A model generated the notes under the pieces. That model did no database searches and was not told the origin of the DNA. It saw only the letters and a list, made by a program, of their open reading frames with translations. From NCBI GenBank assembly GCA_964586975.1, contig CAZPJV010000001.1, positions 15,333 through 79,332 of the forward strand: a stretch of DNA of 64,000 nucleotides, written 5' to 3'. This document shows, one piece after another, positions 50,229 through 57,685 of this stretch (position 1 is its first letter; each line of letters starts with the position of its first letter). The DNA is from UBA9973 sp964586975 (GTDB lineage: Bacteria > Patescibacteriota > Minisyncoccia > Phycocordibacterales > UBA9973). The position numbers were made by a program, and so were the translations under genes.

Positions 50229-51188
50229 ATGGAATTTTCCAACCGAACATGGATAAAAATCGCATTGGTTTTGGTGATTGTGGATTTAAATCTTGTTTTA
50301 ATAGGCTGGCCGTCATTTAAGCTTTATTTTTCAAAAGGAATATCTAGTCCGTCTTATCCGCTTATTGACCAGTCCAGAGGTTTTATAGACCAAGAGCATT
50401 TTGTTGTCAACTTTCAGCCCTTGCGGGAAGACCTACGCGAGCTGGTGGCTAAAAAGGGGCTTAATTCAATAACTCTTTATTTTGAATTTTTAAACACGGG
50501 CGCGAATATATCAATCAATCCGGACCTAAAAATTTGGCCCGCCAGCCTAGCCAAACTGCCTCTCGCTATGGCGGCAATAAAAAAGGTGGAAAATGGAATC
50601 TGGAGTCTAAATACCCCCTTGGTAATGAACGAAGAAGATAAAAGCATCCTATCTGGCACCCTTTTTGCTTACCAAGCCGGCACCTCGTTTGCGGTAGAAA
50701 ATCTTATAGAAGAAATGCTTGTTCATTCAGATAACACCGCGTATACAATTTTATCCCGAAATATGACAGACCTGGAGCGCCGCACAATAATAGATGAGAC
50801 GGGGCTGGAAGAGCTTTTTGACGAGGAAGGAAAAATAAGTAGTAAGGAATATTCACGTCTTTTTCGTTCTTTATATACTTCAAGTTTTTTACAGCGCGAA
50901 AACTCCTCAAAAATTCTATTATGGCTTTCAAAATCTGACTTCAGCCAGTATTTATCACAGGGGATTGGCGAAGACATAGTATTTGCCAATAAATATGGCA
51001 AGAATTATCAATTCTATGTATATGCAAACTCGGGCATTGTGTATGTGCCAAACCGTCCCTTTATTATAACGGTTATAATCAAAGGCGATTCTACAAAGGA
51101 CGAGGAAGAAGAAGAGAAAAAAGCGCAGGCCATCATGGCGGAAATTTCAGCCAAAGCCTACAAGTATGTGGTTAATTATAAAAAGTAA
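50229..51188 (+). CDS. Class A beta-lactamase-like serine hydrolase, membrane-anchored
   Basis: This encodes 319 residues. An N-terminal anchor precedes a serine beta-lactamase/penicillin-binding fold: WPASLAKLPLAMAA holds SxxK, MLVHSDNTAYTIL the SDN motif and ANKYGKN the likely third K-x-G element (KYG instead of KTG). The omega-loop Glu of true class A enzymes cannot be placed with confidence. It acts outside the membrane; cell-wall peptidase activity is as likely as drug hydrolysis. Confidence 0.75.
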   Translation: MEFSNRTWIKIALVLVIVDLNLVLIGWPSFKLYFSKGISSPSYPLIDQSRGFIDQEHFVVNFQPLREDLRELVAKKGLNSITLYFEFLNTGANISINPDLKIWPASLAKLPLAMAAIKKVENGIWSLNTPLVMNEEDKSILSGTLFAYQAGTSFAVENLIEEMLVHSDNTAYTILSRNMTDLERRTIIDETGLEELFDEEGKISSKEYSRLFRSLYTSSFLQRENSSKILLWLSKSDFSQYLSQGIGEDIVFANKYGKNYQFYVYANSGIVYVPNRPFIITVIIKGDSTKDEEEEEKKAQAIMAEISAKAYKYVVNYKK

Positions 51189-51190
51189 GA

Positions 51191-51196
51191 TATAAT
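51191..51196 (+). promoter_or_regulatory. -10 box of the tail-fibre-like gene (leaderless)
   Basis: TATAAT then 6 nt then ATG at 51203. Confidence 0.65.
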
Positions 51197-51202
51197 TAAA
51201 TC

Positions 51203-52300
51203 ATGGAAGGCTCCGGTTATAAAGGCGGTTTTAATAAATTTCTAAGCATAATTTTGCTTTTAGGAATTTGTTTTACTTTTGTAAATATTTTATACGCCAC
51301 AGCTCCGAATCCGGGACATGATTTTACCTCTGCTTCCGGCGGCGTGGTGCAAGGAGATGTCTTATATGGGTCTGCCGCGGACACCCTTTCAGCTCTAGCT
51401 AAAAATGCTTCTGCTACCAGATATATTGCTAATACCGGCACTTCCAACAATCCCGCTTGGGCGCAGATTGATTTAACAAACGGAGTTACCGGAATTCTCA
51501 CATCAGTAAATGGAGGCACCGGCAACGGCTTTACGAAATTTAGCGGACCGGCGACTTCTGAAAAAACTTTCACTCTGCCAGATGCAAGCGCGACTGTTTT
51601 GACAAGCAACGCGGCAGTTACTGTCGCTCAAGGGGGCACGGGAGCAACCACCTTGGGAGACGCCGGGGTTTTAATAGGCAATGCTACAGGCGCTGTGCAA
51701 GTAACCAGCGCCGGAACTTCCGGACAAGTGCTGACTTCCAACGGTGCTGGCGTTGACCCTACATTTCAGACTGCGGCTGGAGGAGATGATGGGCGTATTA
51801 TATTTGATGCGTTGACAACAGGAGAGCAGTTTGACACCACTGCAAACAGCACGTCAATGACGGAAGCGACCAACCTTTCCCAGACGCTAGCAGCCGGTAC
51901 TTATGTCTTTCGCTATAATATTATTTACCGCACCAACGACGCCGCAGACGGTATAAGATTTGGGGTGAATTTTACCGGTACCAGCGGCGCTTTTGTCTGG
52001 CACTGGTATGTGGTAAACACCGTGGCAACTGCTTCTAATGCCGCCGCGGACCAGAACTCAGTTCTTTCAACAGCAACACTGCCTGGTTATTATGCTGCGC
52101 GAGTAAAGGCAACCAGCGGAGTGGGGACAACTGTTTCTGCAGATACAGTAAACGCTGACGTGCAGGCTATTATTGAAGGCGTATTTGTGGCGACTGGCTC
52201 GGGCGACCTGGAGCTTTGGGCGGGGAATGAGGCAGCCGGCACTGGGGACTTCAATTCTCTTATGATTGGCACAAGCGTGATGATATTTAAGACAAAATAA
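51203..52300 (+). CDS. Secreted protein with phage tail-fibre-like repeats
   Basis: This encodes 365 residues. A signal/anchor segment (FLSIILLLGICFTFVNILYA) is followed by stretches familiar from phage tail fibres: GDVLYGSAADTLSALAKNASATRYIANTG and VAQGGTGATTLGDAGVLIGNATGAVQVTSAGTSGQVLTSNG. The C-terminal 150 residues form a beta-rich trimerisation/binding-type domain (FDTTANSTSMTEATNLSQTL.., GDLELWAGNEAAGTGDF). Like the pilin-fused domain at 3866-5056, this points to phage-derived adhesion modules on the cell surface. It opens the surface-protein cluster. Confidence 0.65.
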   Translation: MEGSGYKGGFNKFLSIILLLGICFTFVNILYATAPNPGHDFTSASGGVVQGDVLYGSAADTLSALAKNASATRYIANTGTSNNPAWAQIDLTNGVTGILTSVNGGTGNGFTKFSGPATSEKTFTLPDASATVLTSNAAVTVAQGGTGATTLGDAGVLIGNATGAVQVTSAGTSGQVLTSNGAGVDPTFQTAAGGDDGRIIFDALTTGEQFDTTANSTSMTEATNLSQTLAAGTYVFRYNIIYRTNDAADGIRFGVNFTGTSGAFVWHWYVVNTVATASNAAADQNSVLSTATLPGYYAARVKATSGVGTTVSADTVNADVQAIIEGVFVATGSGDLELWAGNEAAGTGDFNSLMIGTSVMIFKTK

Positions 52301-52303
52301 CTT

Positions 52304-53266
52304 GTGAATTTTCAATCAATAAAATTCTCTGCACTTATCCTCCTGATTATTGTTTACCCGACTACTGTTATAGCTGGCACGCTTACCTGCACCGTTGATA
52401 CGAGTTGTGCGTCAGGGAGTATAATTTTCCGAATGTCCGCAACTTCCAATGCCCACTCCGAACTTACAAGCCAGTCAAATTATTCCCAAGTAGTCTGTTG
52501 CAGTGGAGTTACCAGCCTCGGCAATTCTTGTTCCGGAACTTTTGCAACAGCTCTAAAACTTTCTGCTTCAACGAATGCGCACGCCGAACAGAATGATCAG
52601 GCAAATTATGCCAACAGCTCCTGTATCTCGGTGCCCTCCGGAGGTTCTGTCTCCGTGGCATATCAGGCGAGCAATTGCACCGGTTATGATACTACTGTCG
52701 CGTCTATCTCCGGTACCACTAATGCGCATGTGGGAGACAGTACCGCTTATACCACTAAAGTGTGCGCAACGGCGGTAGGAGGAAGCCAGTCGTTGACTTT
52801 CAGTATCTCCGACAATTCCATCGGCTTCGGCACGCTAAGTTCCGCAGATGATTTTTTTGCTAACGGCGCCGGTACCGGTTCGGCCACGGAAGTTGAAGCG
52901 CATACCATTACCGCTTCTACCAATGCTACGAGTGGCTATATAATAACCATTAATGGCGCGACGCTGGCTTCCGGCGGAAATACAATTACGGCAATTGGAG
53001 GAACCAATACTACTTCATCGGCTGGCTCCGAACAATTTGGTTTACGCATGACGGCCACGGGGGGTAATGGCGCGGTATCTGCTCCCTATGCGGCGGCAGG
53101 TTTTGCCTTAGACACAGCAAACTTTCCCGACCAAGTAGCTTCCGATGCCGACGGCGACGATGTAACAACCACGTATTCTGTCCGTTATCTAGGAAATATA
53201 TCCAGTACGACAGAGGCGGGGAGCTATAGCGCGACTTTGACCTATGTAATTACCGCCTCTTTTTAG
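52304..53266 (+). CDS. Secreted WxL-like surface protein A
   Basis: This encodes 320 residues with a GTG start 3 nt after the previous stop. Signal peptide (FSALILLIIVYPTTVIAG), then a Cys-containing region with three repeats of the type SATSNAHSE / SASTNAHAE / SGTTNAHVGD (about 45-155), then a C-terminal domain from about 165 (LTFSISDNSIGFGTLSSADDFF to GSYSATLTYVITASF). The last domain is nearly identical in plan to that of the next gene and resembles WxL wall-association domains, including the terminal YSATLTY strand. No W-x-L motif itself is visible, so the label is tentative. Confidence 0.6.
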   Translation: MNFQSIKFSALILLIIVYPTTVIAGTLTCTVDTSCASGSIIFRMSATSNAHSELTSQSNYSQVVCCSGVTSLGNSCSGTFATALKLSASTNAHAEQNDQANYANSSCISVPSGGSVSVAYQASNCTGYDTTVASISGTTNAHVGDSTAYTTKVCATAVGGSQSLTFSISDNSIGFGTLSSADDFFANGAGTGSATEVEAHTITASTNATSGYIITINGATLASGGNTITAIGGTNTTSSAGSEQFGLRMTATGGNGAVSAPYAAAGFALDTANFPDQVASDADGDDVTTTYSVRYLGNISSTTEAGSYSATLTYVITASF

Positions 53267-53365
53267 AGCAAAGTTATCCACAGGGGAGATAGTAATTGTT
53301 TTGTAGCTTTAATATAATAATGTATATATATTGGTATTATAAAATACTGTGACAAAAAATTTTTT

Positions 53366-54400
53366 ATGCTTAATAAATTAACCGGTGCCGTGCTGGTGGT
53401 GTTGCTGGTGGCAGCTTGGCCCGCCCAAACCGCTCGCGCCGCGGCGTTGACCAGCAAATCAGATACACTTTCAAGTCAGAAAATAAGCACTCTCTCCAGC
53501 CATACGATTAAGTTTACCACCCCAACTGGAGCAGGCGACTCAACCGACACCATTATTATTACTTTTCCCTCGGACTTTAACTTCACCTCAAAAGCAATAA
53601 GCACGGTGACTTTTACCCACGGCGCCACGACCGGCGCTGAAAGCACCGAAACTCTTGCCGCAAGTCCGAGCGCGACAGCCTGGGGCGCTGTTTTCTCCGG
53701 CACCCAAAATCGAATTCTCACGCTCACCGCGCCGACGGACGGTGTAGGTGCCGCGGCTGTTGCGGCGAGCGACAAAATCATTCTTACGTATGACAGCACC
53801 AACTCCACCAATGCGACTTCAGCAGCATCATATACCATTGCCATTTCGGGCACCTTCGGTGATACGGGAGATATTGTCATCAACATCCTCGCTGACGACC
53901 AAGTTGCCGTGACGGCGACCGTGGATGAATCGTTGACCTTTACTATTTCCGACAATACTACTGAATTTGGCACTCTGACTTCCGCCGACGATTTCTTTGC
54001 CGATGATTCCGGTGGCAATGCTACCGAAGTGGAAGCGCATACACTGGTAGTGGGCACGAACGCCACTAATGGTTATACGATGACGGTTAACGGCGCGACG
54101 CTAACTTCCGGAGCCAATACTATTACCGCCATTGGTTCCTCCAACACCGCTTCGTCTGCCGGTACGGAACAATTCGGTTTGCGCATGACCGCTACGGGCG
54201 GCTCCGGCACGGTGACTGCGCCTTATGCCGCCGCTGGTTTTGCGTTTGATACGGCGGCCTTTCCAGACCAAGTGGCATCGGCCTCCGGTGCTTCGGCCAA
54301 CACCACTTATTCGGTAAGATATCTTGGCAACATCACTTCTTCCACTGAAGCCGGTGCCTATACCGCGACCCTGACCTATGTAGTTGCGGCCAACTTCTAA
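53366..54400 (+). CDS. Secreted WxL-like surface protein B
   Basis: This encodes 344 residues. Signal peptide (LTGAVLVVLLVAAWPAQTARA), an N-terminal Ig-like beta domain (HTIKFTTPTGAGDSTDTIIITFPSDFNFTS..), and the same C-terminal domain as surface protein A (LTFTISDNTTEFGTLTSADDFF.. GAYTATLTYVVAANF). Paralogy of the C-termini with different N-terminal modules suggests a common attachment domain. It lies just upstream of a DUF916-like gene, the usual partner of WxL proteins. Confidence 0.65.
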   Translation: MLNKLTGAVLVVLLVAAWPAQTARAAALTSKSDTLSSQKISTLSSHTIKFTTPTGAGDSTDTIIITFPSDFNFTSKAISTVTFTHGATTGAESTETLAASPSATAWGAVFSGTQNRILTLTAPTDGVGAAAVAASDKIILTYDSTNSTNATSAASYTIAISGTFGDTGDIVINILADDQVAVTATVDESLTFTISDNTTEFGTLTSADDFFADDSGGNATEVEAHTLVVGTNATNGYTMTVNGATLTSGANTITAIGSSNTASSAGTEQFGLRMTATGGSGTVTAPYAAAGFAFDTAAFPDQVASASGASANTTYSVRYLGNITSSTEAGAYTATLTYVVAANF

Positions 54401-54446
54401 TCCAGAATGTCAGAGAGAGGGGGGAGGGGTTACACACATATTTTTT

Positions 54447-55415
54447 ATGCGAAACTATATTTTCTTCATAACCTTGTTTCTTCTTGCCGGCGGGGTGGCG
54501 GTTCCGGCCGAAGCGCTTACCGTTTCTCCCGCCAAAGTTGAGATTCAGGCCGACCCCGGGCAGACGGTGCACAGCGAAATTGAGCTTTTTAACGAGCAGT
54601 CGGACACCAGAATTTTCTTTACCTCTTTTGAAAACTTTGAATCGCGGGGCGACTCCGGCGCGCCATATTTCACGGGTGCCAAGAGCGGTTTGGCTACTTG
54701 GCTTTCCGCGGCGCCGGAGATAAGCATTGCGACCGGGGAACGCATTAAGATTCCATACACTATTAGTATCCCGGCTAGTGCCAAACCCGGCGGCTATTTT
54801 GCCGCGGTCTTTTTTGGTAGCCAGCCGCCCCAAAGCACTGTGGGGGGCGAAGTGTCTATCGGCGGCAAAATTGGCGTGTTGATTTTGCTTCGGGTGAACG
54901 GCGAGGTGGAGGAATCCGCCGGCTTAGTGGATTTTGGCGCGAAAGACGGCCGGCGCTTTTTTGTGTCCTTGCCGGTTCCGTTTGAATACGGCTTTAACAA
55001 TACCGGCGGCGATCGAGTAGTGCCTCAGGGCGAGCTTGTTATCCGAAATACCTTTAGATTAAAATCAGCGACGCTTTTGGCTAATGAGCGCGAAGGTAGT
55101 GTCCTGCCCAACAGCACCCGTAGATTTGAAACATTGTGGGGTGAAGCGCCCGCCCGAAACGAGGCTAATGAAGAAATCCAATTAGGATTTTTCCGGACAG
55201 CTTTTGCGCAGGTGAAAAATTTCCACTTCGGCTGGTATACGGCAAAACTTAATTTATCCTGGGGCGCGAGCGCTCAGACCGCTAACGCTTCATACAATTT
55301 CTTTATTATACCGTGGCAACTTCTCCTCATTTTCCTCGTCCTACTTTTTATTTTTTGGTTTCTGCTCAAAAGATACAATCGCTACATCATCGCTCGCGCG
55401 ACGCGACAACAATAA
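54447..55415 (+). CDS. DUF916-like (WxL-interacting) membrane-anchored protein
   Basis: This encodes 322 residues from the ATG at 54447. Signal peptide, then LTVSPAKVEIQADPGQTVHSEIELFNE, FTSFENFE, PYTISIPASAKPGGYFAAVFFG and GKIGVLILLRVNGE, which follow the DUF916/WxL-interacting-protein pattern. A second beta domain follows, and then a C-terminal membrane helix (WQLLLIFLVLLFIFWFLLKRYNRYI) with a basic tail. In Firmicutes such proteins anchor WxL proteins at the surface. The preceding two genes supply candidates for that partnership. Confidence 0.75.
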   Translation: MRNYIFFITLFLLAGGVAVPAEALTVSPAKVEIQADPGQTVHSEIELFNEQSDTRIFFTSFENFESRGDSGAPYFTGAKSGLATWLSAAPEISIATGERIKIPYTISIPASAKPGGYFAAVFFGSQPPQSTVGGEVSIGGKIGVLILLRVNGEVEESAGLVDFGAKDGRRFFVSLPVPFEYGFNNTGGDRVVPQGELVIRNTFRLKSATLLANEREGSVLPNSTRRFETLWGEAPARNEANEEIQLGFFRTAFAQVKNFHFGWYTAKLNLSWGASAQTANASYNFFIIPWQLLLIFLVLLFIFWFLLKRYNRYIIARATRQQ

Positions 55416-55418
55416 TGA

Positions 55419-56459
55419 ATGAGTTTAAAATTACACTTTCTTTTTTTTATTTTCTGCTTGTTTCTGCTGTCGGCTGGCGCGGCGCGGGCAATTACCGTTG
55501 AAATTACGGCAACTGTCGCGGGTTGTGGCGATGGAGTAATAGGATCCGGCGAACAATGCGACGGGTCCGATTTAGGCGGGGCGACCTGCTCTTCGCAGGG
55601 ATTTTCCGGCGGCACTTTATCGTGCTCTTCTGCCTGCACTTTTAACACTTCGCAATGTACTTCCGGTGGCGGTGGCGGTGGTGGTGGTGGCGGCGGCGGG
55701 GGAGGTTACAGTAGTACCTCGATTACAACCATTCCCAATACCAATGTGGTGTTTACCGGCCGAGCATATCCCCGAAGCACGGTGACTTTACTTAAAGACG
55801 CTCAAATTGTTGCCACTACTATTGCGAGCGCAGATGCAAATTTCCAAGTTACTATTTCCAACATTTCCGGCGGGAATTATTTGTTTAGCGTTTACTCCGA
55901 GGACAATAAAGGCAATCGCTCGTCCTTGCTGACCTTCCCGGTGGGTATTACTGCTGGAGTAACCACAAAGGTGAGTGATATTTTCATAGCTCCTTCCTTG
56001 GCGGTGGATAAAAGCGAAGTCAGAAAAGGAGATACGATTTCAATATTTGGCCAAAGCGTTCCCACAGCGGCTGTTACCATTACCATTGGCTCGGACCAAG
56101 ACTTTTTCGTGCAAGGAAGCGCGGACTCAAGCGGAATTTATTTATTAAATTTTGATACCACTCCACTGGAAATGGGTCAGCATACTGCAAAATCAAAATC
56201 CTCTTTTAAGGGTGAGATAAGCCCTTTTTCTAAAGTGACCAGTTTTATTGTAGGGACACAGAATATTTTAGCGCAAGCCCCAACGCAGTCTTCCCTAAAA
56301 GGCGACACAAATAGTGATAGCCGAGTCAATCTGGTTGATTTTTCTGTTGCCGCATATTGGTATAAGCGCCCCAGCCCACCAGCAACAGCTGATCTAAATG
56401 GCGATAAGAAAGTCGATCTAGTGGATTTCAGTATTATGGCTTATTATTGGACCGGGTAG
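55419..56459 (+). CDS. Secreted dockerin-domain protein with Cys-rich and poly-Gly regions
   Basis: This encodes 346 residues. Signal peptide, a disulfide-rich repeat (CGDGVIGSGEQCDGSDLGG, then CSSQGFSGGTLSCSSACTF) of the myxobacterial/DUF4215 type, a run of 14 glycines as a hinge, and two beta-sandwich modules (about 100-285). The C-terminal dockerin type I module has two calcium-binding repeats: GDTNSDSRVNLVDFSVAAYW and DLNGDKKVDLVDFSIMAYYW. Dockerins bind cohesins, and two cohesin genes follow downstream. The stop codon lies within the left arm of a long inverted repeat. Confidence 0.88.
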   Translation: MSLKLHFLFFIFCLFLLSAGAARAITVEITATVAGCGDGVIGSGEQCDGSDLGGATCSSQGFSGGTLSCSSACTFNTSQCTSGGGGGGGGGGGGGGYSSTSITTIPNTNVVFTGRAYPRSTVTLLKDAQIVATTIASADANFQVTISNISGGNYLFSVYSEDNKGNRSSLLTFPVGITAGVTTKVSDIFIAPSLAVDKSEVRKGDTISIFGQSVPTAAVTITIGSDQDFFVQGSADSSGIYLLNFDTTPLEMGQHTAKSKSSFKGEISPFSKVTSFIVGTQNILAQAPTQSSLKGDTNSDSRVNLVDFSVAAYWYKRPSPPATADLNGDKKVDLVDFSIMAYYWTG

Positions 56460-56532
56460 TGAATTTTGGTGCTGTGCATAGCACGTACGAAACTGCGTTT
56501 CGTACAGCACCAAAATCTACTACCCGGGGACC
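56449..56532. repeat. 84-nt inverted repeat between dockerin and GIY-YIG genes
   Basis: Outer arms 56449-56475 and 56504-56532 (GGACCGGGTAGTGAATTTTGG.. / ..CCAAAATCTACTACCCGGGGACC) are almost perfect; an inner GTACGAAA-CTGCG-TTTCGTAC hairpin sits in the middle. It could terminate dockerin transcription, and it marks the left edge of the nuclease gene insertion. Confidence 0.8.
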
Positions 56533-56549
56533 GAGATAAAGTAGATAAC

Positions 56550-56816
56550 ATGTTTTATTACACTTATGTGCTTCAAAGAAAACAGAATGATGATTTGTAT
56601 ATCGGATATACGACCGATCTACGTCGCAGGATTTCAGAGCACAACAGTGGAAAGAATTTTTCCACAAAAAACAAAGGACTATGGCAGGTCATATTTTACG
56701 AAGCGTACCTTGATGCTGATGATGCAATGCGGCGAGAAAAGTATCTTAAATCAAGCCAGGGTTCGCGATTACTTAAACGTATGCTGAAAGAATATTTCTA
56801 TAAAAGAAGAATATGA
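56550..56816 (+). CDS. Single-domain GIY-YIG nuclease
   Basis: This encodes 88 residues. FYYTYVLQRKQNDDLYIGYTTDLRRRISEHNSGK is the GIY-YIG core (Y-Y-V..YIGYT..L..R..EHN), with the catalytic Arg and a later Glu in YEAYLDADDAMRREKYLKSSQG. It belongs to the stand-alone UvrC/YhbQ-like group. The ATG at 56550 is used; a longer reading begins in the inverted repeat. Its TGA overlaps the ATG of the first cohesin gene (ATGA). It is sandwiched in a surface-protein operon behind an inverted repeat, so it appears to be an insertion. Confidence 0.9.
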   Translation: MFYYTYVLQRKQNDDLYIGYTTDLRRRISEHNSGKNFSTKNKGLWQVIFYEAYLDADDAMRREKYLKSSQGSRLLKRMLKEYFYKRRI

Positions 56817-57685
56817 ACATTGTAACCAAAACCAAAATAATCATTCCAATTCTTTCGCTCGCTTTGTGCGTGCCCCTACTAGCGCTTGCGGCGGAGCTTC
56901 GTTTGGATCCCCACAAAGTCGCGGTTGGCTTACGGGAGCAATTTATCGTGGATGTCGTTGTCAATTCCGCCGACTCGCTCAATGCGGTTCAGGGCCAACT
57001 GGTCTTTTCAGCGGAACAATTGACGCCGGTAAACATCTTGGACGGCAACACAGTTATTAATTTTTGGGTGGAAAAACCCAATAGTCCGGAGCCCGGAATA
57101 ATTGCCTTTTCCGGCATTACTCCCGGCGGGTTCAGCGGACCCACTAATCTCCTTTTCTCCGTGGTTTTTGAAGCGAAAAATACCGGCCCGGCTAACATTG
57201 CATTTCAAGAGATAAAAGTTTTGCTGAATGACGGACAGGGTACCGAGGCCGCCTTTTCGACCCGCAACACTACGATTCTCGTCAAACCCGGGGACAGCAA
57301 TGTCCGTCGGGAAACATTCTCGGACACCGAACCGCCGGAAGATTTTACGCCGCTCATCGCCCGCGACCCGAATATTTTTGACGGCAAATATTTTTTGGTA
57401 TTTTCCACTCAAGATAAAAAATCTGGTATAAACCGTTATGAAGTACGGGAAGGCAAGTGGAGTTGGTTCCACGAAGCAGAAAGCCCTTATCTTTTGAGGG
57501 ATCAAAATTTACGGAGTAAAATATACATAAAAGCGATAGACCAGAACGACAACGAGCGACTGGTAATCGTAGCGTCGCGCAATCTCGCGCCCTGGTGGCA
57601 AGATAGCAATTGGATTGTTATAATACTAGGAGCATTGCTTGCCGGAATTTTAGCGAAAAAACTATGGCCAAACTCTACAAAATAA
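56813..57685 (+). CDS. Membrane-anchored cohesin-domain protein 1
   Basis: This encodes 290 residues. Signal peptide (IIIPILSLALCVPLLALA), cohesin domain (about 28-165: LDPHKVAVGLREQFIVDVVVNSADSLNAVQGQLVFSAEQLTPV.. IAFSGITPGGFSG.. GTEAAFST), an Ig-like module (about 180-260) and a C-terminal membrane helix (WIVIILGALLAGILAKKLW). The cohesin would face outward to bind dockerins. It overlaps the next cohesin gene by 22 bp and the upstream nuclease gene by 4 bp. Confidence 0.87.
   Translation: MNIVTKTKIIIPILSLALCVPLLALAAELRLDPHKVAVGLREQFIVDVVVNSADSLNAVQGQLVFSAEQLTPVNILDGNTVINFWVEKPNSPEPGIIAFSGITPGGFSGPTNLLFSVVFEAKNTGPANIAFQEIKVLLNDGQGTEAAFSTRNTTILVKPGDSNVRRETFSDTEPPEDFTPLIARDPNIFDGKYFLVFSTQDKKSGINRYEVREGKWSWFHEAESPYLLRDQNLRSKIYIKAIDQNDNERLVIVASRNLAPWWQDSNWIVIILGALLAGILAKKLWPNSTK

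Noticed and set aside
55670..55710. GGT/GGC tandem repeat as an unstable locus
   Set aside because: It simply encodes a poly-Gly hinge between two domains; copy-number variation is possible but not indicated by the sequence.
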